A stretch of DNA of 59,164 nt from Cytophagales bacterium (GTDB lineage Bacteria; Bacteroidota; Bacteroidia; Cytophagales; Bernardetiaceae). The notes below the pieces were generated by a model, which saw only the letters and a program-made list of their open reading frames with translations, was not told the DNA's origin and made no database searches. This document shows positions 29,707-37,725 of the stretch, in pieces. Position 1 is the first letter of the stretch. Every line of letters begins with the position of its first letter. The stretch is taken from positions 1 through 59,164 of the forward strand of contig JAAFJX010000024.1 of the NCBI GenBank assembly GCA_013299045.1, read 5' to 3'. The position numbers were made by a program, and so were the translations under genes.

Positions 29707-29737
29707 TTGGGTTTTTATCCAAAATTACATAGCTTTG
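29707..29737 (+). promoter_or_regulatory. Thiolase gene promoter
   Basis: TTG (29707-29709) and TAGCTTTG (29730-29737) match the TTG / TAnnTTTG elements of Bacteroidota with a 20-base spacer. The roughly 80-base leader contains an inverted repeat, ATACGGT (29742-29748) against ACCGTAT (29760-29766), overlapping the start of the transcript, a possible operator or mRNA hairpin. Confidence 0.65.
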
Positions 29738-29823
29738 TGGCATACGGTTCTTTAAAACATACCGTATTTATCTATTTGGCTTTATTGAGGCCCATACAAA
29801 TCCAAAGTTCATATTTCCAAACA

Positions 29824-31005
29824 ATGAAAAAAGTCTATATTGTATCCGCAGTAAGAACCCCAATCGGGTCATTTAATGGTTCATTGGCAGCAGTATCGGC
29901 TACGCGCTTGGGTGCAGCTGCTATCAAAGGAGCTTTAGAAAAAATAGGCCTAGACCCAAAACTTGTGAACGAGGTGTTCATGGGAAATGTCATTTCTGCA
30001 AATTTAGGACAAGCTCCTGCACGTCAGGCCGCTCTTTATGCAGGTTTACCCAATGCAGTGCCTTGTACAACCGTTAATAAAGTGTGTGCTTCGGGTATGA
30101 AGGCCACTATGTTTGGGGCACAAAGTATTATGCTCGGCCTGAATGATGTTGTGGTTGTTGGCGGTATGGAGAGCATGACCAATATCCCGTTTTATTTAGA
30201 CAAAGCGCGCTTTGGTGGTTATGGCTATGGACATGGCACGTTTCTGGACGGCTTGGTTCGCGACGGTCTTTCGGACGCATATAACAACAAACCTATGGGT
30301 ATATGTGCTGATGCTACTGCTGAAAAATATGGTATTACGCGCCAAGAGCAAGATGAATTTGCCATACAATCCTATAAACGCTCCGCTGAGTCTACTAGCA
30401 ATGGGCGTTTTAAAGACGAGATTGTGCCAGTTGAAATCACTGACCGCAAAGGCAATAAGACTCTGATTACAGAAGACGAGGAATATAAGCGCGTGGACTT
30501 TAACAAAGTACCTACTCTAAAAGCTGTTTTCACCCCTACAGGCACTGTTACGGCTGCCAATGCTTCTACTATTAATGATGGCGCATCAGCTTTGGTCTTG
30601 ATGAGCGAAGAAAAAGTAAAAGAACTTGGTATCAAGCCATTAGCACGTATCGTTTCATTTGCTGACGCTGCCCATGAACCTGAATGGTTTACCACTGCGC
30701 CTGTTCTTGCTGCACCTATTGCTCTCAAACGTGCAGGCATGACACTTGCCGATGTGGACTTTTACGAAGTAAACGAAGCCTTTGCTGTAGTAACTCTTGC
30801 TTTTGCCAAAGAGTTTAATTTGAGCTTAGACAAGGTAAACATTAATGGTGGGGCTTGTGCTTTAGGCCACCCTATTGGTGCTTCTGGCGCACGTATCCTA
30901 ACGACGCTCAATAGTGTCCTCTCTCAGCAGAACAAATCGGTAGGTTTGGCGGCTATTTGCAATGGTGGCGGTGGTGCAGCAGCCATGATTATAGAAAAAG
31001 CATAA
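29824..31005 (+). CDS. Acetyl-CoA acetyltransferase (thiolase)
   Basis: A 393-residue thiolase that condenses or cleaves acyl-CoA (acetoacetyl-CoA type judged by length and sequence). The catalytic Cys88 sits in NKVCASGMKA. The C-terminal active-site segments VNEAFAVV, GGACALGHPIGASGAR and CNGGGGAA are complete. The ATG at 29824 gives the canonical MKKVYIVSAVRTPIGSF start; an in-frame ATG 204 bp upstream lies before the promoter and spans a G tract, so it is rejected. The gene is monocistronic and ends at a strong bidirectional terminator shared with the convergent SPOR gene. Confidence 0.95.
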   Translation: MKKVYIVSAVRTPIGSFNGSLAAVSATRLGAAAIKGALEKIGLDPKLVNEVFMGNVISANLGQAPARQAALYAGLPNAVPCTTVNKVCASGMKATMFGAQSIMLGLNDVVVVGGMESMTNIPFYLDKARFGGYGYGHGTFLDGLVRDGLSDAYNNKPMGICADATAEKYGITRQEQDEFAIQSYKRSAESTSNGRFKDEIVPVEITDRKGNKTLITEDEEYKRVDFNKVPTLKAVFTPTGTVTAANASTINDGASALVLMSEEKVKELGIKPLARIVSFADAAHEPEWFTTAPVLAAPIALKRAGMTLADVDFYEVNEAFAVVTLAFAKEFNLSLDKVNINGGACALGHPIGASGARILTTLNSVLSQQNKSVGLAAICNGGGGAAAMIIEKA

Positions 31006-31074
31006 AGCCATCTTTAAAATATTTGTGTTAGCGAAAGAGACTGAAGCACGAATGTTTTTTTGAGTTACGGATAT

Positions 31075-31112
31075 AAAAAAGTACGCTTAAAATGATTAAG
31101 CGTACTTTTTTT
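31075..31112. terminator. Bidirectional intrinsic terminator
   Basis: AAAAAAGTACGCTTAA (31075-31090) pairs perfectly with TTAAGCGTACTTTTTT (31096-31111) around a 5-base loop, with A and T runs on either side. It serves the thiolase gene on the plus strand and the SPOR-domain gene on the minus strand. Confidence 0.93.
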
Positions 31113-31140
31113 GTTGGCTAACAAACAGAGTAACAAAAAC

Positions 31141-31890
31141 TTAGTTCATGTTTTTTCCTTTGTCTGTAAGCCGTCCGCAAGGGTTTTCTTTCAAGTGCTT
31201 TTGAATAGCATCAACATCTTCAGCACTAAGCACTTCTTTGATGTCTCCTACGCGTTGCCCGTCCTTATAGGCCACAATGAAAGCGCCCTTCACGCCCATT
31301 TCGCAGAGATAATTTTTGAACAAATCAGCTTCCCAATAATCGCGAAAGACCCCAACGGTATATTTCTTTTTACCGTCGTGCTCTTCAGGCTTAAAGCGCT
31401 GTTGTTCTGCATAGGTTATTAACTCACGCATTTCGTTGCAGTTACAAGGCAAGGCATCGCCAGCATAACTCATAAGGTCTTTGGTAGAAAACGCACCAAT
31501 TTGTACCCTAAAAGCAAGCCCTGATACAAAGTTATCAGCTCCTGCTTTTTTAATGCCATTGTTTTCAGTGCCCGAACCTGAAGTATTCTTTTTGGTTATA
31601 GCACCACCACCAGACGCTTTTTTCGCTTCTACCAGCTTAGAAATAGAATCAATTTCATTTTGCAAAGCCAAATTAGACTTTGTTAGAACGCTAATTTCGC
31701 GTTTTAGGCCACTTGTTTCGCCTTTGAGTACCTCGTACTCGTCCAGAGCCTGCTTGAAGCTCTCAACGGTCATTTCTTTTTGGCGCGCCTTCCACTTTTT
31801 GGCTTCGTCCTTGCTGAGCTGAGCATTAGCCTCTAAGCTACTGATAAACAAGAATATAAAAAGTAGTTTTGAAATATTAGTCAAATTCAT
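31141..31890 (-). CDS. SPOR-domain-like periplasmic protein
   Basis: The 249-residue protein has a signal peptide (MNLTNISKLLFIFLFISSLEANAQ), a coiled-coil segment (35-95), a Gly/Ser/Asn-rich linker (98-120) and a C-terminal SPOR-like domain. The latter starts AFRVQIGAFSTKDLM and contains KKKYTVGVFRDYWEAD and the FIVAYKDGQRV strand. SPOR domains bind denuded peptidoglycan glycans, so a cell-wall or division-site role is plausible. The stop is 29 bp from the shared terminator. Confidence 0.8.
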   Translation of the reverse strand: MNLTNISKLLFIFLFISSLEANAQLSKDEAKKWKARQKEMTVESFKQALDEYEVLKGETSGLKREISVLTKSNLALQNEIDSISKLVEAKKASGGGAITKKNTSGSGTENNGIKKAGADNFVSGLAFRVQIGAFSTKDLMSYAGDALPCNCNEMRELITYAEQQRFKPEEHDGKKKYTVGVFRDYWEADLFKNYLCEMGVKGAFIVAYKDGQRVGDIKEVLSAEDVDAIQKHLKENPCGRLTDKGKNMN

Positions 31891-32021
31891 GTGAATTGGA
31901 GTATTGTTTTTGATACGATAAATAAACGACTCATTTCTTGATAATACAATTTTTTAGCCATTTTTTTAAATTAGCTCTCTTGTTTTATGAATTTTCCAAA
32001 GCATAAAACATAAAAAAGCAC

Positions 32022-32408
32022 TTAGGTACTCATTTCACGTATTTTTTGTTCAATTTGCCCAGCAATAATTGGACAAGCCTTCACAATAAAATTTGTCCAT
32101 TCTGCAATCTGTGCTGGCTCAGCTCGGTTAGGCAGGGCATATTCAATAAGATTTAGAACATGATTGAACTGGCTAAGCCCTACATAAGCAGTACTGGACT
32201 TAAACTTATGGGCGAGTTCAGCCAAGGCCAAAAAATCATGGTTTTGCAAGTCCTGCTTCATTTGTATTGGATAATCCAGCAAATTTTTGTGAAGTATCCG
32301 CAAAAGGTTCAAAATCAGCGGTTCTTGATGGTCTACTATTTCGTAGAACGAAACCAAATCTATTTTTTCAGAGTAGTTATTCGGATAAGAAGTCGTCAAA
32401 GTCTGCAT
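32022..32408 (-). CDS. Hpt (histidine phosphotransfer) domain protein
   Basis: A 128-residue single-domain phosphorelay protein. The phosphoacceptor is His67 in LAHKFKSSTAYVG, the usual H-x-(F/L)-K-(S/G) context, within a four-helix pattern. It would shuttle phosphate between a hybrid histidine kinase and a response regulator; no kinase or regulator is adjacent. The ATG at 32408 was chosen over one 35 codons upstream because it removes a low-complexity extension and lies just after a promoter-like CAAAAGTA (minus-strand TACTTTTG) at 32428-32435. Confidence 0.85.
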   Translation of the reverse strand: MQTLTTSYPNNYSEKIDLVSFYEIVDHQEPLILNLLRILHKNLLDYPIQMKQDLQNHDFLALAELAHKFKSSTAYVGLSQFNHVLNLIEYALPNRAEPAQIAEWTNFIVKACPIIAGQIEQKIREMST

Positions 32409-32427
32409 CGGTTTTTGTCGTTGTGTG

Positions 32428-32435
32428 CAAAAGTA
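32428..32435 (-). promoter_or_regulatory. Putative -7 element for the Hpt gene
   Basis: On the minus strand the sequence is TACTTTTG, matching TAnnTTTG, about 20 bases upstream of the chosen ATG. No clear -33 partner is visible at standard spacing. Confidence 0.4.
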
Positions 32436-32588
32436 ACGAAATAAAACAACTTTTAGTAAAATTTTTAATATTTTGTTTGCAAAAAAAGGAGGCAGCCATT
32501 CTGCTACCATCAAAAATTAATATGGCAACAAGGTCGTCCCAAATATTTTTTAATTTATTAAAATATGGCCTTAGGATTGATTCAGAGT

Positions 32589-33745
32589 AGGTTTTCCGCA
32601 TCAAAAATACTTGTATATTGGGGCTTAACGTTTACCTATGTCTATAAGTTCATATTTTAGTGTCGTCCAAGATTTTCGTGTTCTAGGTCGTTGTAGCCAT
32701 TCACTAAGCGATATTTTGGGTTTAGTTTTACTTGGTATTTTGGCAGATTGTGATGATTTTCTAGAAATATTTGATTACGGGAATCAAAATATAAACTTTC
32801 TCCGCAGCGATTTAGGTTTTACTTTTGCGAATGGTATTCCTAGTAAAGACACCTTAGAAAGAGTCTTTAAACATCTTAAAACAAGCGATTTAGAACAATG
32901 CTATCAATCCTTTTTAGGGGATTTATCCCTAGCCCGTAAGCAGATTTGTATAGACGGCAAAGAACTGAGGAGCACCATTCCTTCAGGGCACAAACACGCC
33001 CTAGTGCGTATGGTAAACGCTTGGGTAGTAGAATCAGGGCTAAGTTTTGGGCAGTATCAAGTAGGTGAAAAGAGCAATGCGATAATGGCCATTCCAAGTT
33101 TGTTAGCAACTTTGGATTACAAAGATGCAGTAGTCAGTATCGATGCGATTGCGTGCCAAAAGCCTATTGTGAGCCAAATTCGTGAGCAAGGTGCAGACTA
33201 TGTGATTAGTTTAAAAGGCAATCAAGGCGAATTACACCAACAAGTGGTCTAAGAGTTTGCCCTAGAAGCGGCTCAGATGCCCTCCTTTACACAGACAGAA
33301 AAACAAGGTGGGCAAACAGAAATTCGTCAAGTAACCGTTTGCTCACAGCCTAAATGGATTGAAAATCAAACCCATTGGAAAGACCTCAATACGGTGGTTA
33401 TGGTAGACAGAACAAGGCAATATATAGGCGAAGAACAAAATAGTAAATTGTTTTATATCAGCAGTTTAGTTAATCCAACACCTTAAAAAATGGCACAATA
33501 TATTAGAAATCATTGGGCTATTGAGAACCAACTTCATTGGCAATTAGACATTACTTTTCGGGAAGATGATGCCAAAATTCGCAACCAAAATGCAATCATT
33601 AATTTGCACCAAGTTAGAAAATGGGCATTGCTAATCTTGAAAAAGATGCCTGAAAAAATAAGTATAAAAAGAAAACGAAAAAAAGCCCACAAAGACAACC
33701 TTTATCTCTTAAAATTATTATCCTAAATTTTGATGCGGAAAACCT
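32589..33745 (+). mobile_element. ISAs1-type insertion sequence, 1157 bp
   Basis: Terminal inverted repeats of 18 perfect bp, AGGTTTTCCGCATCAAAA at 32589-32606 and its complement at 33728-33745, bracket a single transposase reading frame. The bases immediately outside (CAGAGT left, GCTTAT right) do not form a target-site duplication. The insertion is therefore old, rearranged or adjacent to a deletion. It marks the left edge of the accessory island. Confidence 0.9.
32638..33726 (+). pseudogene. ISAs1-family transposase interrupted by two in-frame stops
   Basis: One frame runs 363 codons from ATG 32638 to TAA 33724-33726, with TAA at 33250-33252 and again at 33484-33486. Family features lie on both sides of the stops: ICIDGKELRSTI (first Asp region), VSIDAIACQKPIV (second Asp), and NHWAIENQLHWQLDITFRED (the final Glu region). 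No frameshift is needed to join the three parts, and the full length matches intact members. Two point changes to stop codons are the simplest explanation. Sequencing error is the alternative. Confidence 0.88.
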
Positions 33746-33802
33746 GCTTATTTTTTGGCATTTTTTGCAGAATGAAATTAGTTTTGTATTTTTGAAAAGC
33801 AA

Positions 33803-33906
33803 GTTGTGCAACAAGCACATCGGGTTTGGCGCAAGTGGGGCTAAAGTGCTAAATTGGGCTTTTGTGCTGGTTTGCCCCACCTGCGCCAAGCCTTGTCCGT
33901 TGTGCA
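33803..33906 (+). other. attC-like hairpin site A
   Basis: TTGGCGCAAGTGGGGC (33826-33841) pairs with GCCCCACCTGCGCCAA (33874-33889) at 15 of 16 positions. Outside the stem lie GTTGTGCAAC on the left and CCGTTGTGC on the right. An imperfect palindrome with GTTRRRY-like ends resembles an integron attC site. It lies between the IS and the PH-domain gene. Confidence 0.5.
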
Positions 33907-33954
33907 GTCAGGCCAAAAGACGACACAACCAATAATAAACAAACAGACAAAAAT

Positions 33955-34593
33955 ATGAGTTCAACATTCGACAAAAATTTATTACCCCAATTCGACAGCG
34001 TTAAAGACAATGACGAAGAAATTTTATGGACAGGAAAACCGAAATTCATTCCCTATATTTTTAGCGGACTTGGTGCGGGACTTTTCACATTAGCTTTTGG
34101 AATTGTTTGGGTTTTGGGTAACTATAATATCAAGCCCGACAATGTAGAAAGTGGTTCAGGTTGGAATTACTTTTGGCTTTTTGGACTTATTCCTTTGCTT
34201 CAAGGACTTTATGTTTTTCTCAATAGACTTTTATCATTTTCTAACACTGCATACGGTTACTCAAACAAGCGTGTAATGATGCGGACAGGTTTTATCGGAA
34301 CAGACTTTAAGACAATTGACTATGACAAAATCTCAGACATTGAAGTAACCGTCAATATTATTGAGAGAATGTATAATGTAGGTTCAATTCGATTTTTTAG
34401 CGGACGAACACAAACTGACGAAGGGAATACAACTAAACTTTATGACGTTTGGAGTGCAATTGAAAATCCTTACGAAGTATTTAAAATGGTTAAACAGACT
34501 TCGGTTGACATCAAGACGGACTTTAACTATCCAAACGCATTGCGACCAGAAACAAACCCTGGCTATAAGACAAAGTATGACAGAAAGGATTAG
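33955..34593 (+). CDS. Bacterial PH-domain (bPH/YdbT-like) membrane protein
   Basis: The 212-residue protein has an N-terminal segment ILWTGKPKF, two membrane helices (about 40-60 and 76-98), and a C-terminal PH-like domain. The domain begins YGYSNKRVMMRTGFIGTD and continues TIDYDKISDIEVTVN with a GSIRFFSG strand. This is the bPH2/YdbS-like layout; the function is not established. The ATG at 33955 was chosen because the upstream in-frame ATG lies inside the attC-like hairpin. The gene is bracketed by two hairpin-rich spacers and looks like a one-gene cassette. Confidence 0.75.
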   Translation: MSSTFDKNLLPQFDSVKDNDEEILWTGKPKFIPYIFSGLGAGLFTLAFGIVWVLGNYNIKPDNVESGSGWNYFWLFGLIPLLQGLYVFLNRLLSFSNTAYGYSNKRVMMRTGFIGTDFKTIDYDKISDIEVTVNIIERMYNVGSIRFFSGRTQTDEGNTTKLYDVWSAIENPYEVFKMVKQTSVDIKTDFNYPNALRPETNPGYKTKYDRKD

Positions 34594-34621
34594 CATAAAC
34601 TTAACCGACAAAGAAGCCCGA

Positions 34622-34757
34622 ACCGCTAACAACACCTACAAGAAATTGGTGGGTTCAGTGCTTAAGTGAAGCTTTGTGCTTCTATTTAAGTTCGGTGCTG
34701 GTTGACAGTTTTGTGCTCCGAAATCCGCCACATCGCCAAGCCTTTTCCGTTATGCCC
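34622..34757 (+). other. attC-like hairpin site B
   Basis: The segment starts CCGCTAACAACACC and ends CCAAGCCTTTTCCGTTATGC. Its outer arms are partly complementary (GGTGGGTTC against GAAATCCGCCA). A central stem-loop pairs CTTAAGTGAAGC with GCTTCTATTTAAG. It separates the PH-domain gene from the RM locus. The rest of the 406-bp spacer (to 34999) shows no gene. Confidence 0.45.
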
Positions 34758-34999
34758 AATGCCACGAGACCGCCTACGAACATTGACAGTACAACAAAAA
34801 ACAGACAGAAAAGAAAAGCCAATGCTTCGTAAAATTAAAAGGGCTGCAAGCCAACGCACAAAACCAACGCTTTTGCACCACATTTTATTTTGCCCTACCG
34901 CACCCCAAGCCTACCAATTACCCAACAATTTAACAAAACTATTGCAGACAAGACTTTTAAATTGTAAATTCGCAACTCAAATTATAACTGCATTAATAT

Positions 35000-36595
35000 A
35001 TGAGTGAAGACCAAAAAAAACTATTAAAAGACCAGCTTTGGAATATTGCCAACGACCTTCGTGGCCAAATGAATGCAGACGAATTTCGCGATTATATTTT
35101 AGGATTTATATTCTACAAACATTTGAGTGAGAAAATGGAAATGTTTGCCAACGGAATTTTGAAACAAGACAAAATAAAATTCCGTAACATTAACCCTAAA
35201 CTCGCAAACAGTCAAGAATACCTCAATGCCATACAAGAAGAAGCATTAGAGAAATTGGGTTATTTTCTGAAACCCGAAGAACTGTTTACGGAAGTTTGTA
35301 AAAGAGGTAACGGAAACAATAGCGAAGAGTACAAGTTTGATGTTTCTAAAACAAACTTTATACTTGAAGACCTACAAAAAATACTCACCAACATTCAGTT
35401 GAGTACAATGGGTACAGACAGCGAAGACGATTTTGATAATCTCTTTGAGGATATGGATTTGAATAGTACCAAATTGGGTAAAACGCCCGAACAACGCAAC
35501 GAACTCATAGCCAAAGTGTTGTTTCGTTTAGATAAAATTGATTTTAAACTCGAAAATACTGAACTCGATGTGTTAGGCGATGCCTACGAATATTTGATAG
35601 GACAATTTGCAAGTGGTGCAGGCAAAAAAGCAGGAGAATTTTATACACCTCAAGAAGTAAGTAAAATATTGGCTAAAATTGTAACCACAGGCAAGCAAAA
35701 ATTAAAATCGGTGTACGACCCTACTTGTGGTTCGGGTTCGTTATTGCTACGAGTAGTAAAGGAAGTAAAAGAAGTAAACAACTTTTACGGACAAGAAAGG
35801 AACCGTACTACCTACAACTTGGCTCGTATGAATATGATATTGCACGGGGTGCATTATCGCAAGTTTGACATTAAGCAAGAAGACACTCTTGAACACCCAC
35901 AACACTTGGCTGTTTTGCCTTTTGAAGCCATTGTAGCCAACCCACCTTTTTCGGCACAATGGAGTGCAAACCCTTTGTTTACAAGCGATGACCGTTTTAG
36001 TCAATATGGTAAACTTGCCCCAGAAAGCAAAGCAGACTTTGCTTTTGTTTGCCATATGATACACCACCTTGCCGAAAATGGAACTATGGCAATTGTGTTG
36101 CCACACGGTGCATTATTTCGTGGTGGTGCAGAGCAACACATTCGTAAATATTTAATTGAAAGCCGAAATTATTTAGATGCCGTAATAGGCTTACCTGCCA
36201 ATATTTTTTATGGCACAAGCATACCTACTTGCATTATGGTTTTTAAAAAATGCCGAGAAAACCCTAACGATGTATTGTTTATTGATGCCAGCAATGACTT
36301 TGAAAAAGTAAAAACCCAAAATATATTGCGAGATGAGCATATTGATAAAATAATTACGCATTATCGTAATAGAACCGAAACCGAAAAATATAGCAAAAAA
36401 GCTAGCCTTACCGAAATAGCTACCAACGACTTTAACTTAAACATACCTCGTTATGTAGATACGTTTGAAGCCGAAGAAAGCATAGATATTGATGCCATTG
36501 CCACTGAACTAAAAGCATTGGATAACGATATAAAAAGCACCGATAATGTGATAGCAGGATTTTGTAAAGAATTGGGTATTGAAACCCCATTTTAA
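35000..36595 (+). CDS. hsdM: Type I restriction-modification methyltransferase subunit
   Basis: HsdM methylates adenine in the bipartite target chosen by HsdS. The 531-residue protein has the N-terminal HsdM domain (LWNIANDLRGQMNADEFRDY), the SAM-binding motif YDPTCGSGSLL (from 239), catalytic NPPF (314-317) and a C-terminal helical tail for HsdS contact. The segment GAGKKAGEFYTPQEV is typical. The sequence is AT-richer than the chromosomal neighbours. The stop is followed four bases later by a 43-bp repeat unit. A promoter is not obvious in the spacer upstream. Confidence 0.96.
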   Translation: MSEDQKKLLKDQLWNIANDLRGQMNADEFRDYILGFIFYKHLSEKMEMFANGILKQDKIKFRNINPKLANSQEYLNAIQEEALEKLGYFLKPEELFTEVCKRGNGNNSEEYKFDVSKTNFILEDLQKILTNIQLSTMGTDSEDDFDNLFEDMDLNSTKLGKTPEQRNELIAKVLFRLDKIDFKLENTELDVLGDAYEYLIGQFASGAGKKAGEFYTPQEVSKILAKIVTTGKQKLKSVYDPTCGSGSLLLRVVKEVKEVNNFYGQERNRTTYNLARMNMILHGVHYRKFDIKQEDTLEHPQHLAVLPFEAIVANPPFSAQWSANPLFTSDDRFSQYGKLAPESKADFAFVCHMIHHLAENGTMAIVLPHGALFRGGAEQHIRKYLIESRNYLDAVIGLPANIFYGTSIPTCIMVFKKCRENPNDVLFIDASNDFEKVKTQNILRDEHIDKIITHYRNRTETEKYSKKASLTEIATNDFNLNIPRYVDTFEAEESIDIDAIATELKALDNDIKSTDNVIAGFCKELGIETPF

Positions 36596-36598
36596 AAC

Positions 36599-36641
36599 TG
36601 TCTGAACTATGATTTTTGTTGATTAAATGATTACTATGATT
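36599..36641 (+). repeat. 43-bp RM-locus repeat, unit R1
   Basis: Begins TGTCTGAACTATGATTTTT and ends ACTATGATT. It lies 3 bp after the hsdM stop. Related units, direct or inverted, recur at 37635-37725, 38317-38416, 39014-39280 and 39674-39716. The candidate ATGs of the rhuM remnant lie inside this unit. Confidence 0.85.
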
Positions 36642-36830
36642 AAAATAAACCAACAATTTACTTACACCTCAAAGCAAAACATAGGGCAACACATTGCAAG
36701 CATATTGGAAGACAATGAGTTAGACCAAAATTCAGTTATAAAGAATTACTTTACAACTGCTACCAATGGTAAAGCTAATTATGCCGAATTCGCCACAATT
36801 AAAAAAAATAAAAACTATGGCAAAAAGTAA
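36627..36830 (+). pseudogene. Remnant of a RhuM-like gene
   Basis: A 67-codon frame contains SKQNIGQHIASILEDNELDQ followed by NSVIKNYFTTATNGK. This matches the early helix-turn-helix part of RhuM family proteins, which usually continue with DGKNYxTxxYNLD. Both ends are replaced: the left by repeat R1, the right by sequence leading into the KilA-N gene. It overlaps the KilA-N start by 14 bp. A full rhuM gene of about 330 codons is expected in intact homologues, so this looks like a deletion scar. It may still be translated. Confidence 0.6.
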
Positions 36831-37641
36831 AACTATAAATGTAAAAGGAACTGAAATTGCAATTATTCAAAAAGATAATTCTGACTATATTTCATTAACC
36901 GATATGGTAAAAGGCTTTGGAGATGACACAATGATATATAGTTGGATGCGTAATAGAAATACATTGGAGTTTTTGGGCATTTGGGAAGAAATGAACAATC
37001 CCAATTTTAAAGGTAACGAATTCGTAACCTTTAAAATGCAAGCAGGGTTAAACAATTTTAATCTGACACCAAAAAAATGGATAGATGCCACAAATGCCAT
37101 TGGTATTCAATCTAAAGCAGGCAGATATGGAGGTGGTACATTTGCCCATAAAGATTTAGCTTTTGAATTTGGCTCTTGGTTAAGCCCTGAATTTAAGTTG
37201 TATTTAATCAAAGAATTTCAACGCCTTAAAGATGATGAAAATGATAGGCTGAAACTTACTTGGAACTTACAACGTACCCTTGCCAAAGTAAATTACCGAA
37301 TACATACCGATGCCATAAAAGAAAAGCTACTGCCACAAGCATTGCCCAAAGAAAAAATAAATTTTGTATATGCCGACGAAGCCGACTTGCTAAACGTAGC
37401 CTTATTTGGCATTACAGCCAAACAATGGAGAGAGGCCAACCCCAAAGCCGAAGGCAATATTAGAGACGAGGCTACTATTGAACAATTGGTTGTACTCTCA
37501 AACCTTGAAAGTATAAATGCGGTACTCATACATCAACACCTAAGCCAACCCGAAAGATTACAACAATTGAACAGCATTGCTATTACGCAAATGAAATCTT
37601 TATTGGGTAATCATAATCTTAAAAAACTAAAAAATGTCTAA
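36817..37641 (+). CDS. KilA-N domain protein
   Basis: A 274-residue protein with an N-terminal KilA-N DNA-binding domain: DYISLTDMVKGFGDDTMIYSW, then RNTLEFLGIWEEMNNP, the conserved WIDATNAIGI and GTFAHKDLAFEFGSWLSPEF. The C-terminal half (about 140-274) is helical and ends NHNLKKLKNV. KilA-N proteins are frequent within type I RM loci of this phylum; their role there is not established and could be regulatory. The ATG at 36817 is the natural start. The TAA stop at 37639-37641 lies inside a copy of the 43-bp repeat family. Confidence 0.85.
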   Translation: MAKSKTINVKGTEIAIIQKDNSDYISLTDMVKGFGDDTMIYSWMRNRNTLEFLGIWEEMNNPNFKGNEFVTFKMQAGLNNFNLTPKKWIDATNAIGIQSKAGRYGGGTFAHKDLAFEFGSWLSPEFKLYLIKEFQRLKDDENDRLKLTWNLQRTLAKVNYRIHTDAIKEKLLPQALPKEKINFVYADEADLLNVALFGITAKQWREANPKAEGNIRDEATIEQLVVLSNLESINAVLIHQHLSQPERLQQLNSIAITQMKSLLGNHNLKKLKNV

Positions 37642-37725
37642 ACCTTGATTTACAAGATTATACAATGAAACAACAAATAGAAAATCATAGCCATCAGGCA
37701 AATCACAAAAATCATAGTGCAGACA
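37635..37725 (+). repeat. 43-bp repeat family, inverted pair R2 spanning the hsdS start
   Basis: The left arm begins TGTCTAAACCTTGATTT at 37635 and supplies the stop of the KilA-N gene. The right arm (37681-37725) is the complement of a unit beginning TGTCTGCACTATGATTTTT. The hsdS ATG (37665) lies between the arms, so the right arm is translated as the HsdS N-terminus. Confidence 0.8.

Noticed and set aside
29620-29823. Longer thiolase reading frame starting at 29620
   Set aside because: The extension crosses a G tract and a good promoter, and homologues start at MKKVYIVSAVRTP.
32638-33726. Alternative genetic code explaining the in-frame TAA codons in the transposase
   Set aside because: TAA ends many intact genes in the window (uvrB, hsdM, hsdR and others), so it is a normal stop here.
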